Assembly: GCA_020051015.1 (NCBI GenBank) | Contig: JAGVJQ010000102.1 | Coordinates: 1-41,134, forward strand | Reading direction: 5' to 3' | Origin: Gammaproteobacteria bacterium | GTDB lineage: Bacteria; Pseudomonadota; Gammaproteobacteria; UBA1113 | DNA length: 41,134 bases | Part shown: piece after piece, positions 8,452 to 16,651 of the stretch | Numbering within the stretch: position 1 is the first letter of the stretch | How the letters are laid out: every line of letters begins with the position of its first letter | Made by a program: the position numbers and the translations under genes | Notes under the pieces: model-generated | What the model was told of the DNA's origin: nothing | Databases searched by the model: none | What the model saw: the letters and a program-made list of their open reading frames with translations, nothing else

Positions 8452-9714
8452 TTAATTTTCAAGCACATTTATTTCTTGCTTTACAAACTTAAATGATTGC
8501 CCTCTTAAAACAATCAACGCTAATAGTGCAATTCCCATTAAATAATAAGCAGCTGAATTCGGCGCACCGGTTAATTTTGCCAGCCAAGTACAAACTAATG
8601 GGGCAGTTCCACCAAAAAATGATGCACCAATATTCAGTGCTGTTGCCACACCCGTGTAACGAATATTAGCTGGAAATAATTCCACTGCAAAAATTGCTAA
8701 TGTTCCGACTAACATACCAATTAATAGCGACAATAGCGCTTGACAAACAACTTGCTGCCAAGCACTACCATTTATTACAAACCAGAAAAAAGGTATTGCG
8801 AAAATCAACATTAACAAACAGACGCTTCGCATCATATATTTTCGATTAATATGATCTGATAAATAACCAGCAATGAGAATAAACGCAGCATAAATCAAGG
8901 TGCTTAATGCATTTAAATAAAACGAGTTGGCAATGCTAATTCTATGCGTATTAACTGTATAAGTACTAAGATAAACAAAGCTCATATAAAATGCCACATT
9001 CGACAAAATATACATGACTGTCAAAGTTATAAAATTTTTCCAATGATATTTGATAAGTTCAACAAAAGGAAGACGAACTACCATGCCCTGCTTTTTAACT
9101 TGTTCAAAAACAGAAGATTCAAATAAATATTTGCGTAACGCATAACCAATTAAACCGAGTGGTAAGCCAATGATAAATGGAATTCGCCAACCCCAGTTTA
9201 ATAAATCTGTTGACGAAAGACATTTAGAAGTAATAGTGCAAACGAGTGTCCCTAAGAATATGCCAAATACGGATGAAAATGCCCCCAAACTGGTAATTAA
9301 TCCTTTATGTTTGGGATTAGCCAATTCATATAATAAAACCAAACCACCGGGATATTCTCCACTGGCTGCAAAGCCTTGTAATAACCGCAATAACATTAAC
9401 AAGACGACTGTTAATATTCCAATATCAACGGGAATAAAGCCAATAGCCGTTGTTGAAAATGCCATTAAAATTACCGTGATGAGCAAGCTAGATTTTCGTC
9501 CAATCTTATCGCCGAGATGACCAAAAAATATAGCTCCGATTGGCCGCATAATAAAACCCGAGGCGAATATCGAAAAAGTCCAGATCATCGCTGCCAACTG
9601 ACTTTTATGTGGGAAAAATAAGCTAGAAATGATTGCTGCGAGACTAGCAAATAAGGAAAAATCATACCATTCCAAAATCGTGCCAATCACACAAAAAAGA
9701 ATTTGTTTTTTCAT
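8452..9714 (-). CDS. MFS transporter, MHS type, coupled to lpxB
   Basis: The 420-aa, 12-helix product begins with IGTILEWYDFSLFA, the MHS head. It carries a textbook loop 2-3 motif, GHLGDKIGRKSSL (about residues 65-77), and ASGEYPGG in the helix 4 region. It resembles the ProP/ShiA/KgtP group of proton symporters; the substrate is unknown. Its ATG overlaps the lpxB stop codon in the sequence ATGA (9711-9714), so translation is probably coupled to lpxB and the transporter is the last or next-to-last gene of the lpx operon. In E. coli rnhB and dnaE follow lpxB, so this is a lineage-specific arrangement. Confidence 0.88.
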   Translation of the reverse strand: MKKQILFCVIGTILEWYDFSLFASLAAIISSLFFPHKSQLAAMIWTFSIFASGFIMRPIGAIFFGHLGDKIGRKSSLLITVILMAFSTTAIGFIPVDIGILTVVLLMLLRLLQGFAASGEYPGGLVLLYELANPKHKGLITSLGAFSSVFGIFLGTLVCTITSKCLSSTDLLNWGWRIPFIIGLPLGLIGYALRKYLFESSVFEQVKKQGMVVRLPFVELIKYHWKNFITLTVMYILSNVAFYMSFVYLSTYTVNTHRISIANSFYLNALSTLIYAAFILIAGYLSDHINRKYMMRSVCLLMLIFAIPFFWFVINGSAWQQVVCQALLSLLIGMLVGTLAIFAVELFPANIRYTGVATALNIGASFFGGTAPLVCTWLAKLTGAPNSAAYYLMGIALLALIVLRGQSFKFVKQEINVLEN

Positions 9715-10868
9715 CTGGTCTTATCAATCAATGATTTAATTTCTGCAGCGGCAATTGCGCTGGCATTTTGTTTTAATTGTTTATGCAATTCACAAAATTG
9801 TTGATAAATAGGTTCAAAAGCAGCAGGTTGTGTTAATTGAAATAATACATGCCGAGTTAAATTGTCAGGATGAACATCTTCTTGTAAAAACTCTGGGACT
9901 AAACGCTCATCAGAAAGTAAATTAGGTAATGCCATATATTTAAATTTAACCAATCGTTTCGCAATAGCAAATGTTAATGCTGGCACTTTATACGTTACCA
10001 CCATATTTCGTTTATATAACATTGCTTCTAAAGTAGCAGTGCCTGAAACCATTAATACAGAATCTGATGCTGCTAATGCTAAACCAGAATTTTGTATGAT
10101 TATTGTCATTGGTAATTCAGGTGCAATTTCTTGCCATAAAGCTTCAAACTGTTTTGCACGTGCTTGATTTGCCATAGGTACAACAAATTGCAAATTGGGT
10201 AATTCAGCTGCGCATGCTTTGGCGGTACGTAAAAATATGGGTGCATGTCGCTCAATTTCACCTTTGCGGCTACCGGGTAATATCGCAAGCACCGGAACAT
10301 TATGTGCCAAACCTAACTGCGCACGCGCCGGTTGTCGCTCAATTTGGAAAGGAATACTATCAGCTAATGTATGCCCAACACAACGAGCTGGCACATTATG
10401 CTTATGATAAAACGCCGCCTCAAATGGAAATAACGTCAGCATTAAATCAATTGATTTAGCAATGCCTTTTACTCGATTTTGTCGCCATGCCCAAACTGAT
10501 GGGCTAACATAATGAACTATTTTAATGCCCGTATCTCGAATTTTTTTGGCAATTCGTAAATTAGTATCTGGTGCATCGATACCGATATAAACAGTGGGAG
10601 GATTTTTCTTAAGATGTCGAATTAGTTTTTTGTGTACATTTAAAATGGCGGGTAGATGTTGAATAACTTCAATCAAGCCCATGACCGATAATGTTTCCAT
10701 TGGAAATAGGCTATGGCACCCCGCTGCTTGCATATGCGGCCCCGCAATTCCCTCAAAAATAGCATTCGGATAAATTTGCTGCAATTCATTGATTAAATCC
10801 GCACCCAAGAGATCACCCGATGCTTCACCTGCAACAATACAAAAACGTATCGGGGATGAATCAGGCAT
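9711..10868 (-). CDS. lpxB: Lipid-A-disaccharide synthase
   Basis: LpxB is a GT19 glycosyltransferase. It joins UDP-2,3-diacylglucosamine and lipid X into the lipid A disaccharide at the inner face of the cytoplasmic membrane. The sequence has the N-terminal VAGEASGDLLGADL signature, GIDAPDTN, LPGSRKGEIERH and, near the C-terminus, SGTATLEAML. I chose the ATG at 10868 (385 aa) because AAAGGA lies six bases before it; the in-frame ATG at 10874 directly abuts that site. It follows lpxA by 12 nt and overlaps the next transporter gene by 4 nt. The length is normal for the family. Confidence 0.95.
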   Translation of the reverse strand: MPDSSPIRFCIVAGEASGDLLGADLINELQQIYPNAIFEGIAGPHMQAAGCHSLFPMETLSVMGLIEVIQHLPAILNVHKKLIRHLKKNPPTVYIGIDAPDTNLRIAKKIRDTGIKIVHYVSPSVWAWRQNRVKGIAKSIDLMLTLFPFEAAFYHKHNVPARCVGHTLADSIPFQIERQPARAQLGLAHNVPVLAILPGSRKGEIERHAPIFLRTAKACAAELPNLQFVVPMANQARAKQFEALWQEIAPELPMTIIIQNSGLALAASDSVLMVSGTATLEAMLYKRNMVVTYKVPALTFAIAKRLVKFKYMALPNLLSDERLVPEFLQEDVHPDNLTRHVLFQLTQPAAFEPIYQQFCELHKQLKQNASAIAAAEIKSLIDKTR

Positions 10869-10880
10869 GGTCATTCCTTT

Positions 10881-11693
10881 TTAATCAGCATCTTCCATTG
10901 CTTCAATTACGCTGCGACGTGTTTCTCGTGCAATACCGCGCTCTGACGCTTTGATTCCTTCAATCATTAATTGCACTTCTTCACATTCTTCACGTAATAC
11001 ATGTAATTGCTCAAGCACTTCATCTAACACTAGATTTTTGCGGAAAATAATTTTATAAGCTTTACGTAAATTCATGAGGGCGACAGGTGAAATCCCTCGT
11101 CGCTGTAAACCAACAACATTCAAACCATAAGGTTCGGCAGGATCACCAGAAACTAATAAATAAGGCAATACATCTTTAACGACCATTGAGCCGCCAGTAA
11201 CAAAGCTATGGGTACCTAAACGAGTAAATTGTCTTACTGCAGAGAAGCCAGCCATTGTCACGTAATTTTCAACCACGACATGCCCTGAAAGAGATGCATT
11301 ATTGGCGAATATATTATGATGGCCAACAATGCAATCATGTGCAATATGCACATAAGCCATAAAAAAGTTGTGATCACCAATTTTAGTTATACCACCACCT
11401 GCTCCAGTACCACGATTTATAGTAACGAATTCACGGAAAGTATTATTGTCACCAACCTCAAGCATGGTGCGTTCACCATGAAATTTTAAATCTTGTGGCT
11501 CTTCACCAATTGAAGCAAATTGATAAACTCTGGTATTTTTACCGAGTTTGGTCGGGCCATTTATGATCACATGTGGACCAATATTACTCCCCGCACCAAT
11601 TTCTACTTCTGCTCCAATAATAGACCATGGACCAATAGTAACGTCGGCAGCGATACGCGCTGTTTCATGAATAATTGCTGTAGGATGAATCAC
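10881..11693 (-). CDS. lpxA: UDP-N-acetylglucosamine acyltransferase
   Basis: LpxA carries out the first step of lipid A synthesis, transferring a 3-hydroxyacyl chain from ACP to UDP-GlcNAc. I place the start at GTG 11693, giving 270 aa beginning with the conserved IHPTAIIHETA. The upstream in-frame ATG at 11735 would add a 14-residue extension that reads through the fabZ end and is unlikely. Hexapeptide repeats forming a left-handed beta-helix run from residue 1 to about 190. The catalytic-base motif HIAHDC is at about 116-121, and a helical C-terminal domain follows. Its GTG overlaps the fabZ stop as GTGA, implying translational coupling. Confidence 0.94.
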   Translation of the reverse strand: MIHPTAIIHETARIAADVTIGPWSIIGAEVEIGAGSNIGPHVIINGPTKLGKNTRVYQFASIGEEPQDLKFHGERTMLEVGDNNTFREFVTINRGTGAGGGITKIGDHNFFMAYVHIAHDCIVGHHNIFANNASLSGHVVVENYVTMAGFSAVRQFTRLGTHSFVTGGSMVVKDVLPYLLVSGDPAEPYGLNVVGLQRRGISPVALMNLRKAYKIIFRKNLVLDEVLEQLHVLREECEEVQLMIEGIKASERGIARETRRSVIEAMEDAD

Positions 11694-12139
11694 GACTTTG
11701 AACCTTTTTTTACACTCATTAAATCCGCAGAACAAGCAATTTCACCATCAACAGTAGCCGTTGCTTGAACTTTAATAACACCTTGACGAACTTTCACTAC
11801 TTTAATTTCAATATGTAGCTGATCACCAGGCTCAACCATTCGTTTAAATCGCGCATTATCAATCGCTGCAAATAAATAAATTTCATCACCTGTGGGTTCG
11901 CCACCAAACGATAAAAAGGCTAATACTCCAGCTGCTTGAGCCATGGCTTCTAAAATTAAAACACCGGGCATAACTGGACGTTGTGGAAAATGTCCCGTAA
12001 AAAAAGCTTCATTAGCTGACACATTTTTTATCGCGATAATTGATTCATGTTCTTTATAATCTAACACTCTATCAATTAATAAAAACGGATAGCGATGTGG
12101 TAAATGTTGCATAATTTCCTGTATGTTTAACGATCTCAT
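11690..12139 (-). CDS. fabZ: 3-hydroxyacyl-ACP dehydratase FabZ
   Basis: FabZ is a cytoplasmic hot-dog-fold enzyme that dehydrates 3-hydroxyacyl-ACP in fatty acid elongation. It competes with LpxA and LpxD for hydroxyacyl-ACP, which is why it sits with them. The 149-aa product shows LPHRYPFLLIDRV and the active-site segment GHFPQRPVMPGVLILEAMAQ, with His50 and Glu64 as catalytic residues. The ATG overlaps the lpxD stop by one base (TAATG), and its stop overlaps lpxA, so lpxD-fabZ-lpxA is a translationally coupled string. The length is standard. Confidence 0.96.
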   Translation of the reverse strand: MRSLNIQEIMQHLPHRYPFLLIDRVLDYKEHESIIAIKNVSANEAFFTGHFPQRPVMPGVLILEAMAQAAGVLAFLSFGGEPTGDEIYLFAAIDNARFKRMVEPGDQLHIEIKVVKVRQGVIKVQATATVDGEIACSADLMSVKKGSKS

Positions 12140-13188
12140 TAGACGCTTTCCTCTTCCTGTTCCTGTTCGCCAAATTTACGTTCGAGCTGCATTAAGCGGC
12201 GTGCGATGCTATCCAATTGCTGAAACCTAACCATATTTCGTTTCCATGCGGAGAAAGGCGCCGCTGGAACGCCAGATGAATAAATACCAGGTTCATTAAT
12301 AGATTGTGCCACACTTGCCATCGCCGTAATGGTAACTTGATCGGTGATGGTGATATGACCTGCAAAACCAACTAAGCCCCCAACTCGGCAATATTTGCCA
12401 ACTTTGGTACTTCCTGCAACACCGGTGCCTGCCGCTATTACGGTATGATCACCAATTTCAACATTGTGACCAATTTGAATTTGATTATCGAGTTTAACGC
12501 CGTTTCCAATTATCGTGTCACCTAAGGCACCACGATCAATGGTCGTGTTTGCGCCAATTTCAACATCGTCACCAATTCTAACAATACCTATTTGTGGAAT
12601 CTTATGATATTGACCTTGATGGAATGCAAAACCAAAACCATCAGAACCAATTACCGCGCCACTATGAATAATCGTTCGTGCGCCAATACGAGTTCCATGA
12701 TAAATCGTTACATTAGGCCACAACCAACAGTTCGCACCAATTTCAACATCATGATTGATGATACATCCAGGTTGAATGACGGTATTTTTGCCAATCTTAA
12801 CATAATCACCGATAACAACATTAGGGCCGATTGCAACCGAATTATCAATTTCGCAATGCTCACCGATGATCGCGGTTGGATGAATGCCAGGCTTAGCAAC
12901 GGGTTTATTATCAAATAATGTCGCTGTCATCGCATAAGCTAGATAAGGATTTTTAACGATGAGGGCTGCACAAGGACATTTTTCTGCCATTTCTTCAGAT
13001 AAAATCACTGCAGAGGCGTTCGTCTCAGCTAAAAATTTACGGTATTTAGGATTATCCAAAAAGCTAATCTGCCCTGCCGATGCGACTTGCAATGGGACAA
13101 TAGCAGTCACTTCAATATTTGGATCGCCTTGTACCTTGGCCGAAAGAAACTCAGCTAATTGTGCTAATGTGAATTTTTTATTATTCAT
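12139..13188 (-). CDS. lpxD: UDP-3-O-acylglucosamine N-acyltransferase
   Basis: LpxD adds the second 3-hydroxyacyl chain in lipid A synthesis. The 349-aa product has an N-terminal uridine-binding domain (about residues 1-100) and then hexapeptide repeats (IHPTAIIGEHCEI, GPNVVIGDYVKIG and onward). The catalytic His241 lies in QIGHNVEIGDHTVIAAG, corresponding to E. coli His239. A C-terminal helical extension rich in Gln and Glu ends in EQEQEEESV. It heads the lpxD-fabZ-lpxA-lpxB-MHS transporter unit. Unlike in E. coli, where skp and lpxD are nearly adjacent, 471 bp with a terminator and a nested repeat separate it from ompH, so it needs its own promoter. Confidence 0.95.
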   Translation of the reverse strand: MNNKKFTLAQLAEFLSAKVQGDPNIEVTAIVPLQVASAGQISFLDNPKYRKFLAETNASAVILSEEMAEKCPCAALIVKNPYLAYAMTATLFDNKPVAKPGIHPTAIIGEHCEIDNSVAIGPNVVIGDYVKIGKNTVIQPGCIINHDVEIGANCWLWPNVTIYHGTRIGARTIIHSGAVIGSDGFGFAFHQGQYHKIPQIGIVRIGDDVEIGANTTIDRGALGDTIIGNGVKLDNQIQIGHNVEIGDHTVIAAGTGVAGSTKVGKYCRVGGLVGFAGHITITDQVTITAMASVAQSINEPGIYSSGVPAAPFSAWKRNMVRFQQLDSIARRLMQLERKFGEQEQEEESV

Positions 13189-13240
13189 AATTAAATAAAC
13201 TCGTCGTGAAAAAGATTCAATCGTTTATAAATTGGCGCCA

Positions 13241-13249
13241 AGTATATCA
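13241..13249 (-). promoter_or_regulatory. Extended -10 promoter of lpxD
   Basis: TGATATACT on the minus strand fits the extended -10 pattern TGnTATAnT. No good -35 is visible, as is usual for extended -10 promoters. The expected transcript start is about 45 nt before the lpxD ATG. Confidence 0.5.
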
Positions 13250-13292
13250 TGTTATGGGGAAAGACGGCAATTTTGTGATGGAATATAGGAAC

Positions 13293-13582
13293 GTAGCCTT
13301 TATTAAATAGGCAACAGAGGTTAAAAAAGCACAAGAGAAAATTGTAGGCGGGGGCTAAAAAAGAGCAAGTAATTGCCTATTTAATGAAGGATCGAGCTAT
13401 AAGAGAGTGTTGACTCCATACGCCTGCTAACCCCCAAGAACCCCTCTCCCCAGCCCTCTCCCGCACAGCTTCAATATTAATAAAGCGGCAAAATCCAGCG
13501 TATAGCTGCGGGGCGAGGGAGCTTTTCGTGCAAACTTGAGGCATCTTTTAATAAATGTGATTGTGCGTTTAATAAAGGCTAC
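13293..13582. repeat. 290-bp nested palindromic element between ompH and lpxD
   Basis: Perfect 15-bp terminal inverted repeats, GTAGCCTTTATTAAA and its complement, bound the element. Inside the left half a second pair, ATTAAATAGGCAA and TTGCCTATTTAAT (13373-13385), forms its own hairpin. At 13441-13522 lies a degenerate copy of the C/G-rich hairpin seen intact at 19596, 27326 and 37053. Its layout of GTAGCC ends with nested arms resembles the three 218-225-bp GTAGCCCGTATTA elements. No coding potential is seen. This and the adjacent terminator fill most of the 471-bp gap 13189-13659. Confidence 0.75.
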
Positions 13583-13590
13583 GACCTAAA

Positions 13591-13618
13591 AAAAAGGGCT
13601 CCAAAGAGCCCTTTTTTG
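13591..13618 (-). terminator. Intrinsic terminator after ompH
   Basis: The stem GGGCTC/GAGCCC has a 4-nt loop, flanked by A-runs and T-runs. On the minus strand the stem is followed by eight Ts, 42 nt past the ompH stop. It should end the long rpsB-to-ompH transcription unit. Confidence 0.85.
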
Positions 13619-13659
13619 ATATTGATTTTAAGGATAAATCCCTTAACTCAATGATCTAA

Positions 13660-14214
13660 TTAACTATTTTTCATTTCTTGGATAACTTGATTAGTGATAT
13701 CCACACGTGGACTGCTGAATGCAACAGAATTCTTTTGCACGATTAAGTCATAATGACCTTGAGCAGCAATCTTTTGTACGATTTGATCAATTTGACCTAA
13801 CACTTTTTGCATTGCTTGAGATTGAGCAGCACGTAAATCTTGCATGTAATCTTCTTGCATTTGCTGTAAGTCACGGCCTTCAGCATTAATCTTGGTTTGT
13901 AATGCTTGAGCATCTGCTGCACTCATTACGCTACCATCACGTTTCAATTTATCTTGATCACCTTGTAATTGCTGTTGCGCAGCCATAATTTTCTTTTGGC
14001 GAGGTTGAAATTGTGATTTCAATTGTTCGCCAGCAGCTTTAGCTTGTGAGCTTTGTTGCAACACAGCAGCTAGATCAATGACACCAATAGTTAGGTTAGG
14101 TTCTGCTGCTGCTGTAGGTGTAACAGCGGCTGCAGGTGCAGCATTTGCTAATGCAACACTACCCATCAGCATGGTTGAAGTTAACATAATTGCCAATTTT
14201 TTCATCACAGCCAT
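13660..14214 (-). CDS. ompH: Periplasmic OmpH/Skp-family chaperone
   Basis: Skp/OmpH is a trimeric periplasmic chaperone that escorts unfolded outer-membrane proteins to BamA. The frame is open further upstream, but I place the start at ATG 14214 (184 aa) because GGAG lies six bases before it and the product then begins with a normal Sec signal peptide (MAVMKKLAIMLTSTMLMGSV, cleavage probably after ANA or nearby). An Ala/Pro/Thr-rich linker follows, then IGVIDLAAVLQQS, the conserved OmpH core start. A long Gln/Lys-rich coiled coil, about residues 75-150, follows in turn. It starts 25 nt after bamA and is followed by a strong terminator. Confidence 0.92.
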   Translation of the reverse strand: MAVMKKLAIMLTSTMLMGSVALANAAPAAAVTPTAAAEPNLTIGVIDLAAVLQQSSQAKAAGEQLKSQFQPRQKKIMAAQQQLQGDQDKLKRDGSVMSAADAQALQTKINAEGRDLQQMQEDYMQDLRAAQSQAMQKVLGQIDQIVQKIAAQGHYDLIVQKNSVAFSSPRVDITNQVIQEMKNS

Positions 14215-14239
14215 GTTTTGCTCCAGAGTTAATAACATG

Positions 14240-16636
14240 TTAGAAAGAAGTACCCACTGTAAATTGCAGAGGTTGTTTTTCATCATCAGGTTGTGCATTA
14301 AGCGGCACTGCAAAACTTAGTACTAAAGGACCAATTGGTGAGCGCCATTCTCCTTGCACACCGGCCGAGAATCGCATTGGACCAGACCCAGTAGTAGTCA
14401 CAACCCCTGTAGTATTATACACGTTACCAAAATCAATGAAAGTAGTAAATCTAAAAGTATCTGGACTAATGCCCGTTGGGATAACTAAAGCAATGGTACC
14501 ATCTGCTAACGCATTACCACCGTAGGTGTCGGTATTCGAGTCTTTAGGTCCAATTGAGTAACCTTCGTAGCCACGGACATTACCCGTTACACCAATACCA
14601 CCAGCATAGTAGTTGTTATAAAATGGCAAGCCATTTGTACCTAATATACCATCCCCATAACCTAACTCACCACGTAATGAGGCAATAAAGCCACCACCCA
14701 TTGGTATATATAAATGAGATATATAGTTGGCTTTATAATAATTTTCTTGCTGTCCACCACCCGGTAAGCCTAATTGTACGTTGATACTTTGGCCAAATCC
14801 TTTAGTTGGGAAAATACCACGGTCAAAGTTAACATGACTCCAACCGCCATTTAATAATACGTTATTAAATGTTTCAGCATCATGATCAAAACCGGATGTA
14901 TCATATAAACCAGTACTTGGATTATATACAAGTCCTGGTGGAGGCAGTGTATTAGTACCTTGGAAAAAGTTAATTAATTCATATGATGGATCGCTACCTA
15001 ACTCAACACGTGAAATTTGATAACCAAAACCATAATTCAAGTTATTATGCTCAGATAATGGCATTGAGTAATTTACTGTCGCGCCATATTGATCCATCGC
15101 ATAAGTTGAAATATCTACCCCACCGTCACTGGTATTGGTTGTGGCGGCATATACGTTGAAACCACGTCCTATTCCACTATCGGTATAATATGGATTGAAA
15201 TAATTAACACTATAATAGCGTTGGAAATCAGATGTATTAAAACTGACGCCAAGGTTTTTACCCGTACCCAAAAAGTTTGGTTGATTATAACCAGCATTTA
15301 ATAACAAACCATCGGTATCAGAATATCCAATACCTGCTGTTAGTGTTGCCGAAGGTGCTTCAGTAACATTGACATTTAAATCCACCTGATTATCAGTACC
15401 AGGAACAGGTGTCGTATTAACATTCACATTCTTGAAATAACCAAGCATATTTAAGCGACGTTCTGATTCTTGAATATTGCTGGTAGAAACAAGTGCGCCC
15501 TCTTGTTGGCGCATTTCACGACGAATAACTTGATCTTGTGTTTTAGTATTGCCGCTAAAATTGATCTGACGAACATACACTTTTGGACCAGGATCAATCA
15601 TAAATACCATCATTACTTGATCTTTAGTTTGATCAATTTGTGGTACTGGCTGAATTTTAGCAAAGGCATAACCATTATCACCATAAAACGTACTCAGTGC
15701 AGTTGCATTAGCAGTTACCGTTTGGCGTGAGAATGTTTGTCCTGCTTTTAATGTAATAAGTTTATCAAGGGTTGCTTCTGGATAAAGCAATGTTCCTTCT
15801 AATTTATAACCACTAATCGTATATTTAGGACCTTCAGTCACATGAATAATGATATAAACAAATTTCTTATCTGGCGTCATCGTGACTTCAGTAGAATCAA
15901 CATTAAATTGGATATAACCATGATCCATATAAAATGATTTTAATGATTCAAGATCGCCATCTAATTTTTCTTTTGAATATTGATTTTCTTTGGTGAAGCT
16001 AGCAAATAAACCGCCGGTTTTTAATTTAAATTGTTTTAATAATTCTTTTTCTTTAAAGGAATTATTACCAATAATTTCAATTTTTTTAATGACGGCAGCT
16101 TTACCCTCATCGATATTAATTTGCATATTAACACGATTGCTAGACGCTGGTGTCGCGACAATATTTACTTTAGCGTTGTAATTACCTTGCTGATAATACT
16201 CGCGCTGTAAAGATAATTTGATATTATCAACAACAGATTGATCGTAAACTTGACCTTCAGCCACACCTAAATTTGCTAAGGCTTTCAGCAAATCTTTAGT
16301 AGAAATTAATTTATTACCTGACACTTTAATCGCACCAATCGTTGGTCGTTCTTGCACATTAACGATTAAAGTACTTCCTTGTCTGGATAATGAAATAGAA
16401 CTAAAAAATCCCGTTTGGTATAAAGCGCTGATGATTTTAGATGTATTATCAGTATTAAGTGTATCACCCACCTGCACAGGCAAGTAATTTAAAACGGTAC
16501 CTTGCGAAACTCGCTGTAAACCGTTAATTTGAATTTTTTGGACTACGAATGTATCAGCCCAGGCCTTACCAGCAATAGAACTAACTAATAATGCTGTTAG
16601 TGCAACTCGTTTGAAAGTTTGCGCCATGTTCCCCAT
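14240..16636 (-). CDS. bamA: Outer-membrane protein assembly factor BamA
   Basis: BamA is the central Omp85 barrel that folds beta-barrel proteins into the outer membrane. The product (798 aa) has a signal peptide ending near GKAWA, then five POTRA domains (about residues 25-425). A 16-strand barrel follows, with the signature loop 6 motif VRGYEG and a C-terminal Phe (FTVGTSF), the usual barrel sorting end. The first ATG (16636) has no properly spaced ribosome-binding site; the ATG at 16627 (MAQTFKRVALT) is equally possible and gives a more compact signal peptide. It sits 15 nt after rseP and 25 nt before ompH, as in other gammaproteobacteria. Confidence 0.95.
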   Translation of the reverse strand: MGNMAQTFKRVALTALLVSSIAGKAWADTFVVQKIQINGLQRVSQGTVLNYLPVQVGDTLNTDNTSKIISALYQTGFFSSISLSRQGSTLIVNVQERPTIGAIKVSGNKLISTKDLLKALANLGVAEGQVYDQSVVDNIKLSLQREYYQQGNYNAKVNIVATPASSNRVNMQINIDEGKAAVIKKIEIIGNNSFKEKELLKQFKLKTGGLFASFTKENQYSKEKLDGDLESLKSFYMDHGYIQFNVDSTEVTMTPDKKFVYIIIHVTEGPKYTISGYKLEGTLLYPEATLDKLITLKAGQTFSRQTVTANATALSTFYGDNGYAFAKIQPVPQIDQTKDQVMMVFMIDPGPKVYVRQINFSGNTKTQDQVIRREMRQQEGALVSTSNIQESERRLNMLGYFKNVNVNTTPVPGTDNQVDLNVNVTEAPSATLTAGIGYSDTDGLLLNAGYNQPNFLGTGKNLGVSFNTSDFQRYYSVNYFNPYYTDSGIGRGFNVYAATTNTSDGGVDISTYAMDQYGATVNYSMPLSEHNNLNYGFGYQISRVELGSDPSYELINFFQGTNTLPPPGLVYNPSTGLYDTSGFDHDAETFNNVLLNGGWSHVNFDRGIFPTKGFGQSINVQLGLPGGGQQENYYKANYISHLYIPMGGGFIASLRGELGYGDGILGTNGLPFYNNYYAGGIGVTGNVRGYEGYSIGPKDSNTDTYGGNALADGTIALVIPTGISPDTFRFTTFIDFGNVYNTTGVVTTTGSGPMRFSAGVQGEWRSPIGPLVLSFAVPLNAQPDDEKQPLQFTVGTSF

Positions 16637-16651
16637 TCCATTTTTTAGACT

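Noticed and set aside
10386..10403. TGGCACATTATGCTTA, resembling a sigma-54 -24/-12 promoter
   Set aside because: It lies antisense within lpxB with no gene reading away from it nearby, and the -12 part lacks the TTGC core.
15470..15730. Plus-strand open frames opposite bamA and other minus-strand genes
   Set aside because: They have no ribosome-binding sites or recognisable products and mirror the codon pattern of strong genes on the other strand.
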